DNA of 62,000 nt from Owenia fusiformis (lineage: Eukaryota > Annelida > Polychaeta > Sabellida > Oweniidae): the NCBI GenBank assembly GCA_903813345.2, contig CAIIXF020000007.1:17533564-17595563 (forward strand), read 5' to 3'. Position numbers and translations under genes: made by a program. Shown in pieces: positions 13,901 to 22,626 of this stretch; positions within the stretch are counted from its first letter, which is position 1, and each line of letters begins with the position of its first letter. The notes beneath the pieces are model-generated. The model was not told the origin of the DNA and searched no databases. It worked only from the letters and a program-made list of their open reading frames with translations.

Positions 13901-14880
13901 TTTTGGACGGCGTTTGGCGGTTAGTGTGCCTCGTTAGTGTTGGCTGTTCTTGTCACAACGATTCCAGGAAACCACTTGACGGATTAACTTCATATTTTCA
14001 CACATGTTACATGTAAGAAGTTCTAGAGCTGATTAACTTTTCGGTGGCCATCTTGCCTTCTTTCGGCCATCTTGGACGTTTTTAGATAAATTTTGTCATC
14101 GCGTTTCCAGGAAAAGGCACTCGACGGATTTACTTCAAATGTTTATACATGTTACATGATAAGAAGTTCTAGAGCGGATTCACTTTTCAGCGGCCATCTT
14201 ACATTCTCGCGGCCATCTTGGAAGTTTTTAGATAAATCTTGTCATTGCGATTCCAGGAAAACCATTTAACGGATTTATTTCAAATTTGCACACATGTTAC
14301 ATGTAAAGAAGTTCATGAGCCGACTAACTTTTCGGCGGCAATCTTGCTTTCTGGGTCATCAAGCCTACAGTTCTATGTTTTAGGTACGACATTGTTTACC
14401 ATGTGCTTTGTTGTTGTAACAGTCAAATTAGTGGAACTATTTGCTACATAGCCAAATTGTATGTAGACATCCGAGGAAGCAAAACTAAAACTATGACATT
14501 CTCATCGATATGAAGTTCACGAAACGTGGATGGGCTTCAGCAAAGAAACGGAAAACGTTGAAGCATTAAGGACAGTCAAATCCTTGTCTAAATTAGTTAT
14601 GTGATGCTGGTTGGTTTTGAACATGGGGTTTATCCCTCGGGTATTATGATATATTACCTAGACCAAGGACTCCTCGGGCCCTTGGTAAGATATCTATATT
14701 TCTCTCAAGATATACCCCATATCGAAAATCTCCCACAAAATAACCCCTTTGCATCATTTTTAATGAAAGAAAATGACCATTTAATCTAACGTTACCTGTT
14801 GTCTCTTGGCTCACTGTAAACGCAAAGTTGGTTGCCACCATTATCAACAGAATGTGTAGTAATATATCAAAACGCGCCAT
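1816..14880 (-). CDS. MUC4/SUSD2-like membrane mucin with NIDO-AMOP-VWD-EGF domains (3' end outside window)
   Basis: Thirteen exons on the minus strand are supported by open frames, domain content and GT-AG junctions with matching phases: 14796-14880, 10935-13142, 9984-10120, 9480-9866, 5854-6049, 5466-5713, 5145-5382, 4735-4971, 4485-4631, about 3611-3811, 3029-3274, 2332-2536 and 1816-1994. They encode about 1570 residues. The order is signal peptide (1-24), Thr/Glu/Asp-rich repeats (29-764), NIDO (about 765-1005), AMOP (about 1010-1166), VWD (about 1167-1440), an Ig/cadherin-like segment (about 1444-1511) and an EGF-like segment (1512 on). The NIDO-AMOP-VWD series is the hallmark of MUC4, SUSD2 and insect Mesh, which are cell-surface or junction glycoproteins. 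From the family I expect further EGF repeats and a transmembrane segment beyond the left edge. Introns hold transposons, notably the 3.4-kb intron between 6049 and 9480. The one awkward junction is 3611/3274. I am confident of the family but not of strict orthology. Confidence 0.88.
2107..2345 (-). repeat. Tandem array derived from the exon 12 donor region
   Basis: About six degenerate 30-50-bp units follow the exon 12 end. Each carries a version of TACTCA(C/T), next to ATGGTGTCAGG or ATGGCGCCATG. On the minus strand this reads as a repeated GTGAGTA 5' splice-site motif. At least three copies keep the GT: the true donor, one near 2205 and one near 2130. A CATAT run lies within the array near 2278-2300. 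Confidence 0.75.
2332..2536 (-). CDS. Mucin exon 12: Ig/cadherin-like extracellular segment
   Basis: The exon encodes ENFAPQLSVDLSQNFTVGSA, then SVSDNDSSTIYVIPTSPLPD and TRTFSYTPNDLTPFNL. The pattern of a PPxL-like start, D.D and a TYTP..L end resembles a bacterial-Ig/cadherin-like fold, as seen in lophotrochozoan mucin-like proteins. The acceptor is GATTGCAG and the donor TTATC/GTGAGTA, phase 2. The donor region has been copied in tandem downstream (2107-2345). Confidence 0.8.
3029..3274 (-). CDS. Mucin exon 11: Cys-containing segment after VWD
   Basis: In frame it encodes RITQDQSIFWYPNGSSTDDF, then a segment ending in NKTCRSEISCMFDYLATGDD and TDAAMQAG. The C.....CMFDYLATGD motif matches the conserved region after the VWD core in MUC4/SUSD2 relatives. 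The acceptor is TTTCCAG at 3275 or a second AG four bases on; the donor is GCAG/GTATAA in phase 1. Confidence 0.85.
3611..3811 (-). CDS. Mucin exon 10: VWD domain, C-terminal part
   Basis: The exon encodes FSLNISVAVRSLSVTVTAPV, then GLMGTMNGDTSDDFTMPNGT and IYSGFGE. GL.G..NGD..DDF..PNG is the characteristic VWD/SUSD2-type segment. The acceptor at 3812 (TTTCAG) is clear. The 3' boundary is not: the frame of the next exon wants the exon to stop after GGAGAGT, but the bases that follow are TGTGTA rather than GT. A GT one base further would need a different acceptor in exon 11. Confidence 0.8.
4485..4631 (-). CDS. Mucin exon 9: VWD domain, middle
   Basis: The exon encodes 48 codons beginning MIVRVNGVDVTSAVEELANE and ending TTAFASG, with acceptor TTTCAG at 4632 and donor AGTG/GTAAGT. 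The V.VNG..V...V..L pattern fits the beta-strands in the middle of VWD domains. It is phase 1 at both ends and joins cleanly to exons 8 and 10. Confidence 0.85.
4735..4971 (-). CDS. Mucin exon 8: VWD domain, N-terminal part
   Basis: The exon encodes TWFWGDPHVRTLDGKTYTFN, then GFGEYTLIQTTDDYFTLQGR and a stretch ending QLADNLN. GDPH..T.DG..Y.FNG.GEY.L is the canonical opening of a VWD (von Willebrand factor type D) domain. I choose the donor after 4735 (ACG/GTGGGT, phase 1) over one four bases later. Only the former joins in frame to the next exon. Confidence 0.92.
5046..5095. repeat. ATGTC microsatellite in mucin intron 7
   Basis: An impure run of ATGTC/ATGCC units follows TTGTTATGTCATGCC, with about seven copies. 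It lies in the intron between the AMOP and VWD exons and has no evident role. Confidence 0.7.
5145..5382 (-). CDS. Mucin exon 7: end of AMOP domain
   Basis: Continuing in frame, the exon encodes MCCYNNDWWSGWRSWGTLLT, then DSLPRYYCCEASDYCPLFTS and RPVDTCRNYRPPRW. The CCY, P.YCC...YC and RP...C..Y.PP motifs are diagnostic of the AMOP C-terminal half and lead straight into the VWD domain. Phase 0 acceptor (TTTGTAG) and phase 1 donor (TTGGA/GTAAGT). Confidence 0.9.
5466..5713 (-). CDS. Mucin exon 6: start of AMOP domain
   Basis: The exon encodes 82 codons, beginning LIGGWIFRLD. The Cys-rich run includes CISWAIKDI, EPCPCMVWQAWRDRRFRMDW and WSYCAHQRF. Spaced Cys and Trp residues of this kind open an AMOP domain, which in MUC4 and SUSD2 lies between NIDO and VWD. 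The exon ends phase 0 at CAG/GTACGT. Confidence 0.85.
5854..6049 (-). CDS. Mucin exon 5: end of NIDO domain
   Basis: The exon encodes VVNHQTVLVTDGIRTYSLFH, then YGEMSWKWW, GFDAGDNFNYFHHY and ISRMKGNTG. The Q.VLVTDG..TY.LFHYG motif and the GFDAGD motif are classic for the end of NIDO domains. Acceptor CTCAG at 6050 is phase 0; donor ACAG/GTTAGA is phase 1. Confidence 0.9.
7395..8432. mobile_element. Element Y: palindromic MITE with TTAGCGAAGTAACC ends
   Basis: The terminal inverted repeats start TTAGCGAAGTAACCTC and end GAGGTTACTTCGCTAA. The arms continue inward through AACCGATTTCACT-type and ACCACGGAATGGATCAT blocks that match in inverted orientation at about 7590-7610 and 8212-8240. Y is itself interrupted by Z1 (7646-8211), so the intact element would be about 470 bp. 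Its right end abuts Z2. It is non-autonomous and of unknown superfamily. Confidence 0.75.
7646..8211 (+). mobile_element. Element Z1: internally deleted copy of family Z
   Basis: It begins TAACCCTACTATCACACC and ends in the complement, GGGGGGTA. Compared with Z2 it lacks the middle portion after CCTCTAGA, giving 566 bp. It keeps the GAACG-rich motifs, the TTTTGAATCGATTCAAAA palindrome and the AGGTCA-TGA-TGACCT site at 7981-7995. It sits inside element Y. Confidence 0.85.
8430..9234 (+). mobile_element. Element Z2: complete copy of family Z
   Basis: This 805-bp element starts TAACCCTACTATCACACC and ends GGTGTGATAGGGGGGTTA; TA is the likely target duplication. The left third recurs in the middle at an offset of about 380 bp (ATCACACCAAAC and the CTGTGTRCGAACGGA block), so the element contains an internal direct repeat. 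GAACG/CGTTC and GTACG motifs recur every few tens of bases. No open frame of useful length is present. The site AGGTCA-TGA-TGACCT lies at 9002-9016. Confidence 0.88.
9480..9866 (-). CDS. Mucin exon 4: core of NIDO domain
   Basis: The exon encodes exactly 129 codons in phase 0/0. It begins VSTNGLISFG, continues through AIVASFWADHDPRQTSATSG and ends with the aromatic-rich TWMAVVTWKEVYPYPHYCYQ region and AQKQ. The NG.ISFG, FWAD.D and TW..V motifs identify NIDO. Its donor opens the 3.4-kb intron that holds the nested transposon cluster. Confidence 0.88.
9984..10120 (-). CDS. Mucin exon 3: start of NIDO domain
   Basis: The exon encodes 45 residues, including QLYPHGSEEGDTKIRDGDD and GLFFGNRKYRNFY. 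This is the entry of a NIDO (nidogen-like) domain, in which a LYPFG-like start precedes a beta-strand ending before V-S-T-N-G. It is acceptor phase 1 and donor phase 0 (CTTTTAC/GTAAGT). NIDO domains occur extracellularly in nidogen, tectorin, MUC4 and SUSD2. Confidence 0.85.
10121..10934 (-). other. Mucin intron 2
   Basis: This 0.8-kb intron lies between the repeat exon and the first NIDO exon. It is AT-rich, and I see no exon, hairpin or recognisable element in it. The acceptor on the minus strand is ATGTTACAG next to 10120. Confidence 0.7.
10935..13142 (-). CDS. Mucin exon 2: 29-residue acidic Thr-rich tandem repeat domain
   Basis: One 2208-bp exon stays open for about 735 residues. Its core is a 29-residue (87-bp) unit of the kind TTDEVETYDPMTESDDITTE followed by SVISETNEP, repeated about 20 or more times between roughly 13100 and 11100. 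It then passes into a Thr/Val-rich, Ala-containing tail up to about 10940. Abundant Thr and Ser suggest O-glycosylation, but Glu and Asp are unusually frequent and Pro modest, so this is a highly acidic mucin-like stalk. Neighbouring units alternate between ETYEP and ETNEP, giving a 174-bp higher-order period. The acceptor is TTTTGCAG at 13143 and the donor GTAAGC after 10935, both in phase 1. Long open frames on the plus strand here are by-products of the repeat. Confidence 0.9.
13143..14795 (-). other. Mucin intron 1
   Basis: This 1.65-kb intron carries a three-copy tandem repeat at about 13950-14360 and a hairpin near 14625-14720. The remaining sequence, 13143-13950, is AT-rich and shows no exon or recognisable element. 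The acceptor read on the minus strand is TTTTGCAG just upstream of the repeat exon. Confidence 0.7.
13950..14360. repeat. Three tandem copies of a 140-148-bp unit
   Basis: The blocks GATTCCAGGAAA, ACATGTTACATGTAAGAAG and CGGCCATCTTG recur at about 13959, 14099 and 14247, giving about three diverged copies. The third copy is truncated near 14360. The array lies wholly in mucin intron 1 and shows no coding frame. Confidence 0.75.
14796..14880 (-). CDS. Mucin exon 1: start codon and signal peptide
   Basis: The exon encodes a basic start (MAR) followed by a hydrophobic run (ILLHILLIMVATNFAF) and then TVSQETT, a typical secretory signal peptide with likely cleavage after about residue 21-24. The ATG at 14880 has G at +4 and is the only Met upstream of the hydrophobic core. 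The donor on the minus strand is ACAG/GTAACG at 14796/14795, in phase 1, which matches the acceptor at 13142. Everything downstream is extracellular-type domains, so entry to the secretory pathway is expected. Confidence 0.85.
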
Positions 14881-16598
14881 GTCGTTGCTGAATTATTTTT
14901 CTACATTTCAAGCAACACCCGGATAGTCCGTAACGTTTAAAATGAAGTCGTTACTTGTATTTATCTATAGTTTTTCTTAGAATCAAAGTTATAACTTCAA
15001 AGTAATATTAAACACAAAAGTCACATTATCGCCATATTCTCCTCCTCATAATATATAATTCATTTATAAAGTAAAAATAAGATTAATGTTTTATATTTAT
15101 GTTGTAATATATGCACACTTTTATCCAATACTACCACTGACAAGAGGCAAATAAAGCAGAGGTTATTAAACGGTAAAACACGTTGAAGAGGCTCGAATGG
15201 TTTAAGGCCCTGCGTAACCTTTTCAACCTCTTTTTCATACTAATATTAGCGAATGTGATATGTGAAGCTTTTTAATGTAAGAGATGCATTTCAAAGAAAT
15301 TGTAGTTGTGGAATATTTTTGTTGTTACAGACAAATATTTCACATCCTAGCCTAAAATATTGATTTGACAGAAATAAGCTAAAAATAGCACCAAAATTCA
15401 TTTTGTCCCTTTCACAACATCATAGTGTTGAATCATGGACGCAATAATACAACAATTTATCATTGTTTTGCATGCGTAGATATTGAATTATGCTATTATT
15501 CAGTTTTCCAGATCTCCCTAGCCTTCTTTCCTTAAAGGTGCAATAATTAGTGCAGAGGGGTCATTCAACGATCATGGACCAGTGTCAAAATATATTTAAG
15601 TTTGTATATTTCATCAAGACTAACGTCTATTTTTATTATCTACAAAGAAACCCCCTAGATTAACATTATTTTAGCTGATATTCCTCTTGAAACATGGTGG
15701 ATCTTAAAAATATAAAAGTGGAAGTCCCCTTTTTGAAGTTTTGAACTGAATTTACACTTCTTAATGCTGAAATTGATAATTTATCCATACATTTTAAGAA
15801 AATAGGTATGTCAAAGAAGATGTTAAACCAAATGTTGCCTTGAAAGCTCAGAAAAAATGAAAAAACTTTCCTATTTTCTCTACAGTCTTTATTGCCCCTT
15901 TAAACAACAACAGAAACATAGATCTTTTAACAAACAATAATATTAGAATACCCCAAAAAGGATGAATATGCTAACAAGCACAGACACAAGTCAAACAAAA
16001 TATGATGTCGTTCCTTGTACAAACAGCTTTTGTTTTTTATTGTTGTATTGATTTAATCTCTCAAGAAGTAAATAAATACTGATCGATTACCCTGTCGAGT
16101 GGCTGCTCCTTAAAGTCACCATTCACATTCCTGACATTAATGCATTTTGATTTTCAGCGTATTCTGATTCACTGCAAAAATACAAAGTACAACTGCTAGT
16201 CCTCACATTTTTAGCAACACTAAGTTAAGAGACAACTGCAAAGGGAGATGGATATGTAAAATGGATTGAGAACCGCCCTTGGTGCATCACTTTGTTGTAA
16301 TTCAAGAATCATAATATGCCTTTATCAATTGACCATGTTAATTATATATTATCCCAAAAATTTATGTCTAATATTTTACAGTGACCATCCTCGTGTACTT
16401 TTATTTTTAAACGTGGAAGAAGCATGAATTAAATAAACTGAATGCATTTGAATATCTGTTCCCCTCAGCAAGCTTATTGCAAAGCAATGAACTTGAATAA
16501 AAATTTTCAAAATCAATTATTTAGGATATGTTAAATCAGCCTGTACTGACATCTATCAATCCCATAAATAATCAGATTCTAGTATAAAAAAGGCTATA
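14881..16598. other. Upstream flank of the mucin gene
   Basis: This should contain the mucin promoter, read on the minus strand, just above 14880. I see no clear TATA box at a fixed distance and no CpG cluster. The remaining 1.5 kb is AT-rich, with no exon or repeat that I recognise. Confidence 0.4.
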
Positions 16599-16902
16599 TA
16601 CAGGATGGGCCAAAAACGCCACTTTTTTCAAGACATTACAACTTTTTTATTTTCCAACCTACACATCCCAAAATTTGCAGTTATATAGTTTTTTTGTTTT
16701 GTTTTAATTTTTATATTTCCTTTATTTCATAATACATCATACAAACAGATACAAGGCCTACGCCGAAGCATTATTGGCCCTGTTAAAGTAGTTACAATAT
16801 AGGTTAAAATAGGCCACAATGTAAAAATGATAGATATAAAACATATTTATGAACATGAAAATAATCGGGAAAACGTGAAGACAGGTCAGAGATATATGTC
16901 AA

Positions 16903-17715
16903 GGTCGTTCAATAAGTTCCCGGAAAAACGCTCTCATTTTATTAGTTTATAGTATTTTTCATTGAAATTTTCACAGTATGTGTGCAATTTATTTTCAAAT
17001 CATTGTATTAAATTAATCTGAAAATGTCTAACTAGTTTTTAAAGTTATCCAACATCATGTGACGTCACAAAAGGGTATGCGGGGCACTGTTTAGTATTAC
17101 GGTTTGGATCATTAAATCTAAACGTTTTAGTCACATTTTACGATATATTAAACACCCTTTGATGTCTTTGTATGCTTGTTAGATTATATGTTCACATAGT
17201 CCTCCACTGTCATCTACATTAAATGCTCAAAATATGAACCATCGTGTTGAATACATAGCCTCTGTCTCTGAACCCATTGCTTGTATTGGTCACAGAACCC
17301 AGCTTGAAACTTCTCCTTTCGTGCATTCTGAACACCTGCTTTAAGATCATCAACTGAGCCAAAGCGAATCCCCCTCAGAGCTTCCCTTCATCTTGTACAG
17401 CAGTAATATGATGTCACATAGTTACCATGGCAACAGGACTGTTTATTCAGTTGAAATAAAACAAATACAAAAAATGTGAACATATGATGAATAAATTGAA
17501 AATTGTGTGATTTTAACGTCAAAATAGTGCCCCGCATATCCTTTTATGACGTCACGCTACCAAGGATAAGTTAATAAATATGAAATATTGTATACAAATA
17601 TTTCTATACATAAATTCTAAATATATTGTACACATACTGTGAAAATTTCAATAAAAAATACTACAAACTAACAAAATGAGAGCCTTTTTCCGGGAACTTA
17701 TTGAACGACCTGGTA
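16903..17715 (-). mobile_element. Mariner-like element M2 with transposase C-terminal relic
   Basis: The inverted ends AGGTCGTTCAATAAGTTCCC and GGGAACTTATTGAACGACCT are typical of mariner-type TIRs, and the arms extend about 110 bp. A second inverted pair, ATCATGTGACGTCAC against GTGACGTCATAAAAG-type sequence, lies further in. On the minus strand about 17215-17390 reads AGFCDQYKQWVQRQRLCIQH, then DGSYFEHLM and stop, the usual C-terminus of a mariner transposase. It sits in the 3' part of the LINE. Confidence 0.8.
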
Positions 17716-18227
17716 CATGACTATTTGACTTCCTTGACAATAGAGTGTAAAAATTCGGCTGTTAATTCAATAGCCTTTTTATTTGTAATTGTGTCAAGAG
17801 AAGGATCTGCAAAAAGTAGAAAGTCTACCCTGTCTTCCTGTTTTCTATTATTATAAGAGTTTAAATTAAAGGATGGCAGTCCCCCTAGTTCTCTGTGAAA
17901 ATTGAGTCTTTGAATGTTAAAAAGAGGTCAATGGAGCAATAGGTGTTTGGTTGATTCAGTAGAGTGACCACATTTACATTTGGCATTTGGAATATTTTTG
18001 AAGTTATGTGTAAAAAGATGCTGCATAAAAATGAGATCACCATCTTGTTTTATTTAAGACAATTTCTTTATCTCTGGATAGGTTTAATCTTGGGGTTGTG
18101 AATTCTTTCTTTTTCCCATTCAAAAATGTTCTATTTTTATACTTAAATGAGTTGCGTGAGTGTGCTTGTTTCAGTTCATCAGGTAAATTATCCCATAATT
18201 TAATACTGGATAAAGCTGTAAACTTCC

Positions 18228-19006
18228 TAACCCTACTATCACACCAAACTAGTTCTCACTACGTTCTCGAAAACGGGTTTCAACTGTGTGCGAACGGACT
18301 AGACCTACTAAGAACCGTTTGGGATCTATTTACAAACTTCATCGAACGTACTCGAACGGGTAGGTCCTCTAGAACTTAGACAATGCTCAAAATGTTCTCG
18401 TGGTCGTCACGTTCTACAATTAGAACGAGTGACAACGTACTAACGACGAGCTGGACGTACTACGAACGGAACCGTCGTACTTCAATCCTACTAGGTACGT
18501 TTTAACAACGAGTTGAACTGTCTGAGGACGTGTTGAGAACGAGGTAGAACTAATTGCAAACGGGTTTGAACTGATTAAGAACGTACACTGCTTATTAACG
18601 AGTTAGCAAAAATATAGCTATCACACCAAACAAGTTGCCACTGCGTTCTTCAAAACTGGTTTTAAACTGTGTGCGAACGGAATGAACGTAGCTGCAACTT
18701 TCTAAGGTCTATTTACGAACTTTATGAGCGTTCTCAGACGGGAATGTGATTTTAGAATTTTGAATCGATTCAAAATTCGATGGCGACCATACCGTTCTGT
18801 AATCAGGTCATGTTGACCTTCTAGACTAAGGGACGCGTTCTACGACGTTGCACACCGACGTGGTGCGACCTGAACGAACTGCGAACGAGATGGACGTATT
18901 GAAGACTGTTTAAGAACGAAGAATTGCTAGATTGAGCCCGTTTTACGACGTTTTCGTAGGACTGGCAAGAACGGGTAAGAACTAGTTTGGTGTGATAGGG
19001 GGGTTA
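18228..19006 (+). mobile_element. Element Z3: complete family Z copy inserted in the LINE
   Basis: This 779-bp copy starts TAACCCTACTATCACACC and ends GGTGTGATAGGGGGGTTA. Removing the element and one TA joins the two halves of the LINE reading frame exactly (FKHLLT on one side, RKFTALSS on the other), which fixes the target duplication as TA. The AGGTCA-TGT-TGACCT site is at 18805-18819. Confidence 0.9.
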
Positions 19007-19264
19007 GTTAGCAGATGTTTGAATGGGATCTTAAAATCATTGCTACGTCGAAGTCTCTGGTGATTTACCTGATTCTTATACTGTTCAAAAACATTTGAAA
19101 CATATGAAGGCATCTTATAATTATTTACAAAGTCAAACATAAAAACTTTTTTTTTTCTTTTCTTCGATTGGATAAGGATCTCCATCCAAGACATACCATC
19201 ACCTTCTCAGAGTTCGACCCTTGGATGCAACCACTTACAATAAGACCAGCTCTATAGCCGCTCT

Positions 19265-20920
19265 ATACCCGTTCAGGGCCGTCAGATGGGGGGGGGGGGG
19301 TGCGATGCGCACCCCCCTTTGACACCCCCCCCAAAAAATTAAAAAAAAATTGTAAATTGTAAAATTTTCTAGAGGGAGTGGGCCATCCTTCACACCCCCC
19401 TCAATGCAATGGAAAAGTTCTGAATTTATTTTATGTATTGTCTCAGACACTTTTAAAGTGCCCAAGTGCCAAGACATTATCACATAGCTCCTTGATATAG
19501 TAAACGGTTCCCCACCCCTCCCCACCTCCCCCTCTGGCACCCCGCCCCCCTTGACACCCCTCTAAAAAATTGAAAAAATTGTGATTTTCTCAATTTTTTA
19601 ATTGACTCATACATTTTGAAAGTGCCCAGAGAGCACTAAATAGCGTTTTAAAATTGTAAAATTTTCTAGGGGGAGTGGGCCATCCCTCACACCCAAAACA
19701 AAACAATTGAAAAGTTTGAATTTATTTTATGTATCATCTCAGACACATGTAAAGTGCCCAGACATCATCAATTAGCTCCTTGATATAGTCAATGATTCTG
19801 GGAGACTAACACTTACTCGCCCTCTTGCATCGACACCCCACCTCCCCCTTCCCCCTTAACATCCCCCAAAATATTGTGACTTTTTCAAATCTTTTATTGA
19901 GTCATACACTTCGAAAGTGCCCAGAAAGCATCAAATAACATCTTAAAATTGTAAAATTTTTCAGGTAAGTAGGCCACACCTCACATCCCCCACAAAACAA
20001 TTGACAAAAATTCTGAATTTATTTCATGCATTGTCTCAGACACTTTTAAAGTGCCCAGACTTCATCAAATAGCACCTTGATATGGTCAATGTTTCTGGGG
20101 GGCAGATATGGGGGACAAACACTTGCTCCCCCTCTGGCACCCTAATCCCACCTCCCCCTCTGGCACCCCCCTTTAACAACCCCCCAAAATTGAAAAAATG
20201 TAATTGTTTTTTATTGATTGACTCATACACTTAAAGGGTGCCCAAAAGCATCAAATTTCATCTTAAAATTGTAAAATTTCCTAGAAGAGTTGGCCACCCC
20301 TCACATCTCCTACCAAACAATAGAGAAAATTCTGAATTTCATGTATTGTCTCAGACATTTTTAAAGTGCCCAGACATCATCAAATGGCACCTTGATATGG
20401 TCAATGTTTCTTGGGGACAAACCTTTGCTCCCCCTCTGGCACTCCATCCCACTTCACCCTCTCATTCTCTTTGATACCCCCAAAAAGAATTTGAAAAAAA
20501 ATCACATTTTTTTATTGACTCATTCACTTTAAAATTGCCCAGAAAGCACCAAATAAGATCTCAAAAGTGTAACATTTTCTAGGGGGAGTGGGTCACTCCT
20601 CACTTGGAAGTTGCACTTGTTAATTTTAAACGCTTTAAAAGTGCCTAGGAGTCACGAAGTGACATTATGAAATCATAAAAATTTCTGGCAGCCAACCCCA
20701 AAAACTAAAGCATTCATTTACCCAAACACATTAAAAGTGCTCAGAATTAACCAGACAGCATCTTGAATTAGTAACATTTTCCTTGCTGACCCCTCGCTCC
20801 CCTAAGAAGAAAATGATTGAAACAATCTGAATTTCTTATAAATAGATTCTATTTCAATTAAAATACCTTGAAAGGGTCCAGAAATCACTGAATGTGATCT
20901 TGAACTGGTAAAAGTTCTCG
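19265..20920. repeat. Diverged satellite, about 296-bp period
   Basis: The block TTGTAAAATTTTCTAG returns at about 19357, 19653, 19948, 20268 and 20566, a period of 295-320 bp. Each unit looks like a dimer of two related 148-bp halves (CATCAAATAGCACCTTGATA and CATCAAATAACATCTTAAAA). C-rich runs such as CCCACCTCCCCCTCTGGCAC are prominent. The array decays towards 20920. It cuts off the 5' end of the LINE. Confidence 0.8.
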
Positions 20921-20974
20921 GACATTTATGCCCTTGGAGTACACCCTCCCCATATTACAGCGTTTCTCCAAATT

Positions 20975-21895
20975 GCTCATTACACGTCGCACGAAACTGG
21001 GGACAATTAGCGTAACATTATGGCGTCAAAAAACAAAACAAAACAATGAGCAGTATAGGGCGCAAACAGCCTTACAACGTCAAAAATAACAAGCGTCACA
21101 TTTTTTACAAGTTTAGTCAACCTAAAAATAAAATACTTTATCCTTATCTAATCATTACAAAATTTACAGGGTAGCAAGATCTCGAGGACAATATTTCTAA
21201 AATGTTTTTGAATTTTGAAAAACGGTCAAGAAATCCACTTGGGGCGTTAGTAAAAATTGATATGTATGGAATTTGTGGTAAAAAATCGATGCGTCACATT
21301 TTTTCAAGTCTCGAAAACCAGCTCTTATTTTGATATTATTTGCAAAATAAACAAACCGGTTATTGTTTTGTAAATTTCGCCATGACAATATTGTGCAGTT
21401 AAATTTTCTTTCAAATCAGACCTAAATTAGAAGGTTAAATGAAGGTAAACTTATTGCTCGTCCCATTCGTCTTCAAAACCTTACACAATTTTGAAAATTT
21501 TAAAAGCGTTCGTATAAGATAATTTAATGTAGCCGTTAAGCAATTGTGACGTCATAAATGCAAATGTTCCATTGAATAAATTGTGAAATTTATTGTGGGA
21601 TTTTGATCATTATTTCAAAAGTTATCTCAATTTCAACGAGCCCTGTAAGCGTAAAGTGTTACGTCTTACAGCGTATTTGACGATGTCGGAGTATATTTAA
21701 CTTTAAAAATGTGTTGGATCCCATCAAAATTTTGAAGGAAAAATAATTTCATTGAAATGCGAATAAAAAATACTTCAAAATGATATGTAAAACACATAGT
21801 TGGATTTTTAAACAAGGCAGAGATTAACGTTCAAAGCTGAGATAAGCCCGCATTTCCCGAATTGTCCCCAGGTCCGTGCACGTCATATCATACAA
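20975..21895. mobile_element. Possible palindromic MITE inside M1
   Basis: The block CACGAAACTGGGGACAATT at about 20989 is inverted at about 21859-21885 (AATTGTCCCCAGGTCCGTG), which suggests terminal inverted repeats of a roughly 0.9-kb element. The interior is AT-rich and repeats GCGTCACATTTTTT. I found no transposase and no clear target duplication. Confidence 0.45.
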
Positions 21896-22626
21896 TATTT
21901 AGTCTAAAAAAAATATGAAAACAATACTGTAAGATACTACAAATAAGCTGAGTGGCCCCAATATAGGGAGTAACTGACCCCCCCCCCATTTGACTTCCGC
22001 AATTTGATTTACGGGGCAAAAAATTGACAACTTTACTTTCTCTTTAGTTAAAACCGCACCCCCCTTTGAGAAAAGTGTCTTACGGGCCTGCCGTTATATA
22101 GTGCTAGGGGTTCTTAGTAATAATATAATGTACCAAGTCCTTTAACTTGGATAATATTTGATCTAAAAGAGGAGTTCAATTGGTCCAGCACCATATTTGA
22201 TGATAGATTTTAGTTTTAGTCGCCTTGCTCATATAGCAGTAATAATAGAATGTTAGCTAATTTTTTTTTCAACATGTCTTAATTGCCAGCTTTAGTTGAG
22301 CAATTTTTTAGATTGGGTGCCTTCATACAATCTCCTGGGGACCTTCCCATGCCCTATACTCTCTGGGGTTTGCATCAGGGCTATTAGCTTGGCGGTCACC
22401 AGGCCCTATCAGTTCATGAACATTTTGCAAATTATGCTTATTTCTCATGGCACACCACATGTTTAAGTGAGATGGTGCCATATTTCATTCAAGTAAAAGT
22501 GTACAATTCATGATCCATGGCTAGATAACAACTTCAAGTTTCATTTGGAATGCAAAGTATGATTTTGTACCAAAAATTTTAAAAGTTATAGCATTTTGGA
22601 AAAAGTGGCGTTTTTGGCCCACCCTG

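Larger units (their letters stand above)
16690..19255 (-). mobile_element. 5'-truncated non-LTR retrotransposon (LINE), 3' part
   Basis: Read on the minus strand from about 19255, broken frames give AGLIVSGCIQGSNSEKVMVC and LGW, then MPSYVSNVFEQYKNQVNHQR and LRRSNDFKIPFKHL, then IKLWDNLPDELKQ, and a zinc-knuckle-like CKCGHSTESTKHLLLH. This is the thumb and C-terminal region of a jockey/CR1-like reverse transcriptase ORF2. The 3' end is an A-rich tail near 16690-16710 preceded by AATAAAGG. Two insertions split it: M2 (16903-17715) and Z3 (18228-19006). It is 5'-truncated where the satellite begins, and it is dead. Confidence 0.8.
16601..22626 (-). mobile_element. Decayed mariner-like element (M1) hosting nested insertions
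   Basis: The ends CAGGATGGGCCAAAAACGCC and GGCGTTTTTGGCCCACCCTG are inverted copies flanked by TA on both sides, the target choice of Tc1/mariner elements. The arms match for about 50 bp. On the minus strand near 22310-22420, broken frames read NSPDANPREYRAWE, a decayed form of the SPDLNP...W motif of mariner-like DDE transposases. Most of the 6-kb span is later insertion: a LINE, a second mariner, a Z element, a satellite and a palindrome. Confidence 0.8.

Noticed and set aside
17033-17570. TGACGTCA-type sites as CRE regulatory elements
   Set aside because: They are the inverted inner blocks of mariner-like element M2 and have no gene promoter nearby.
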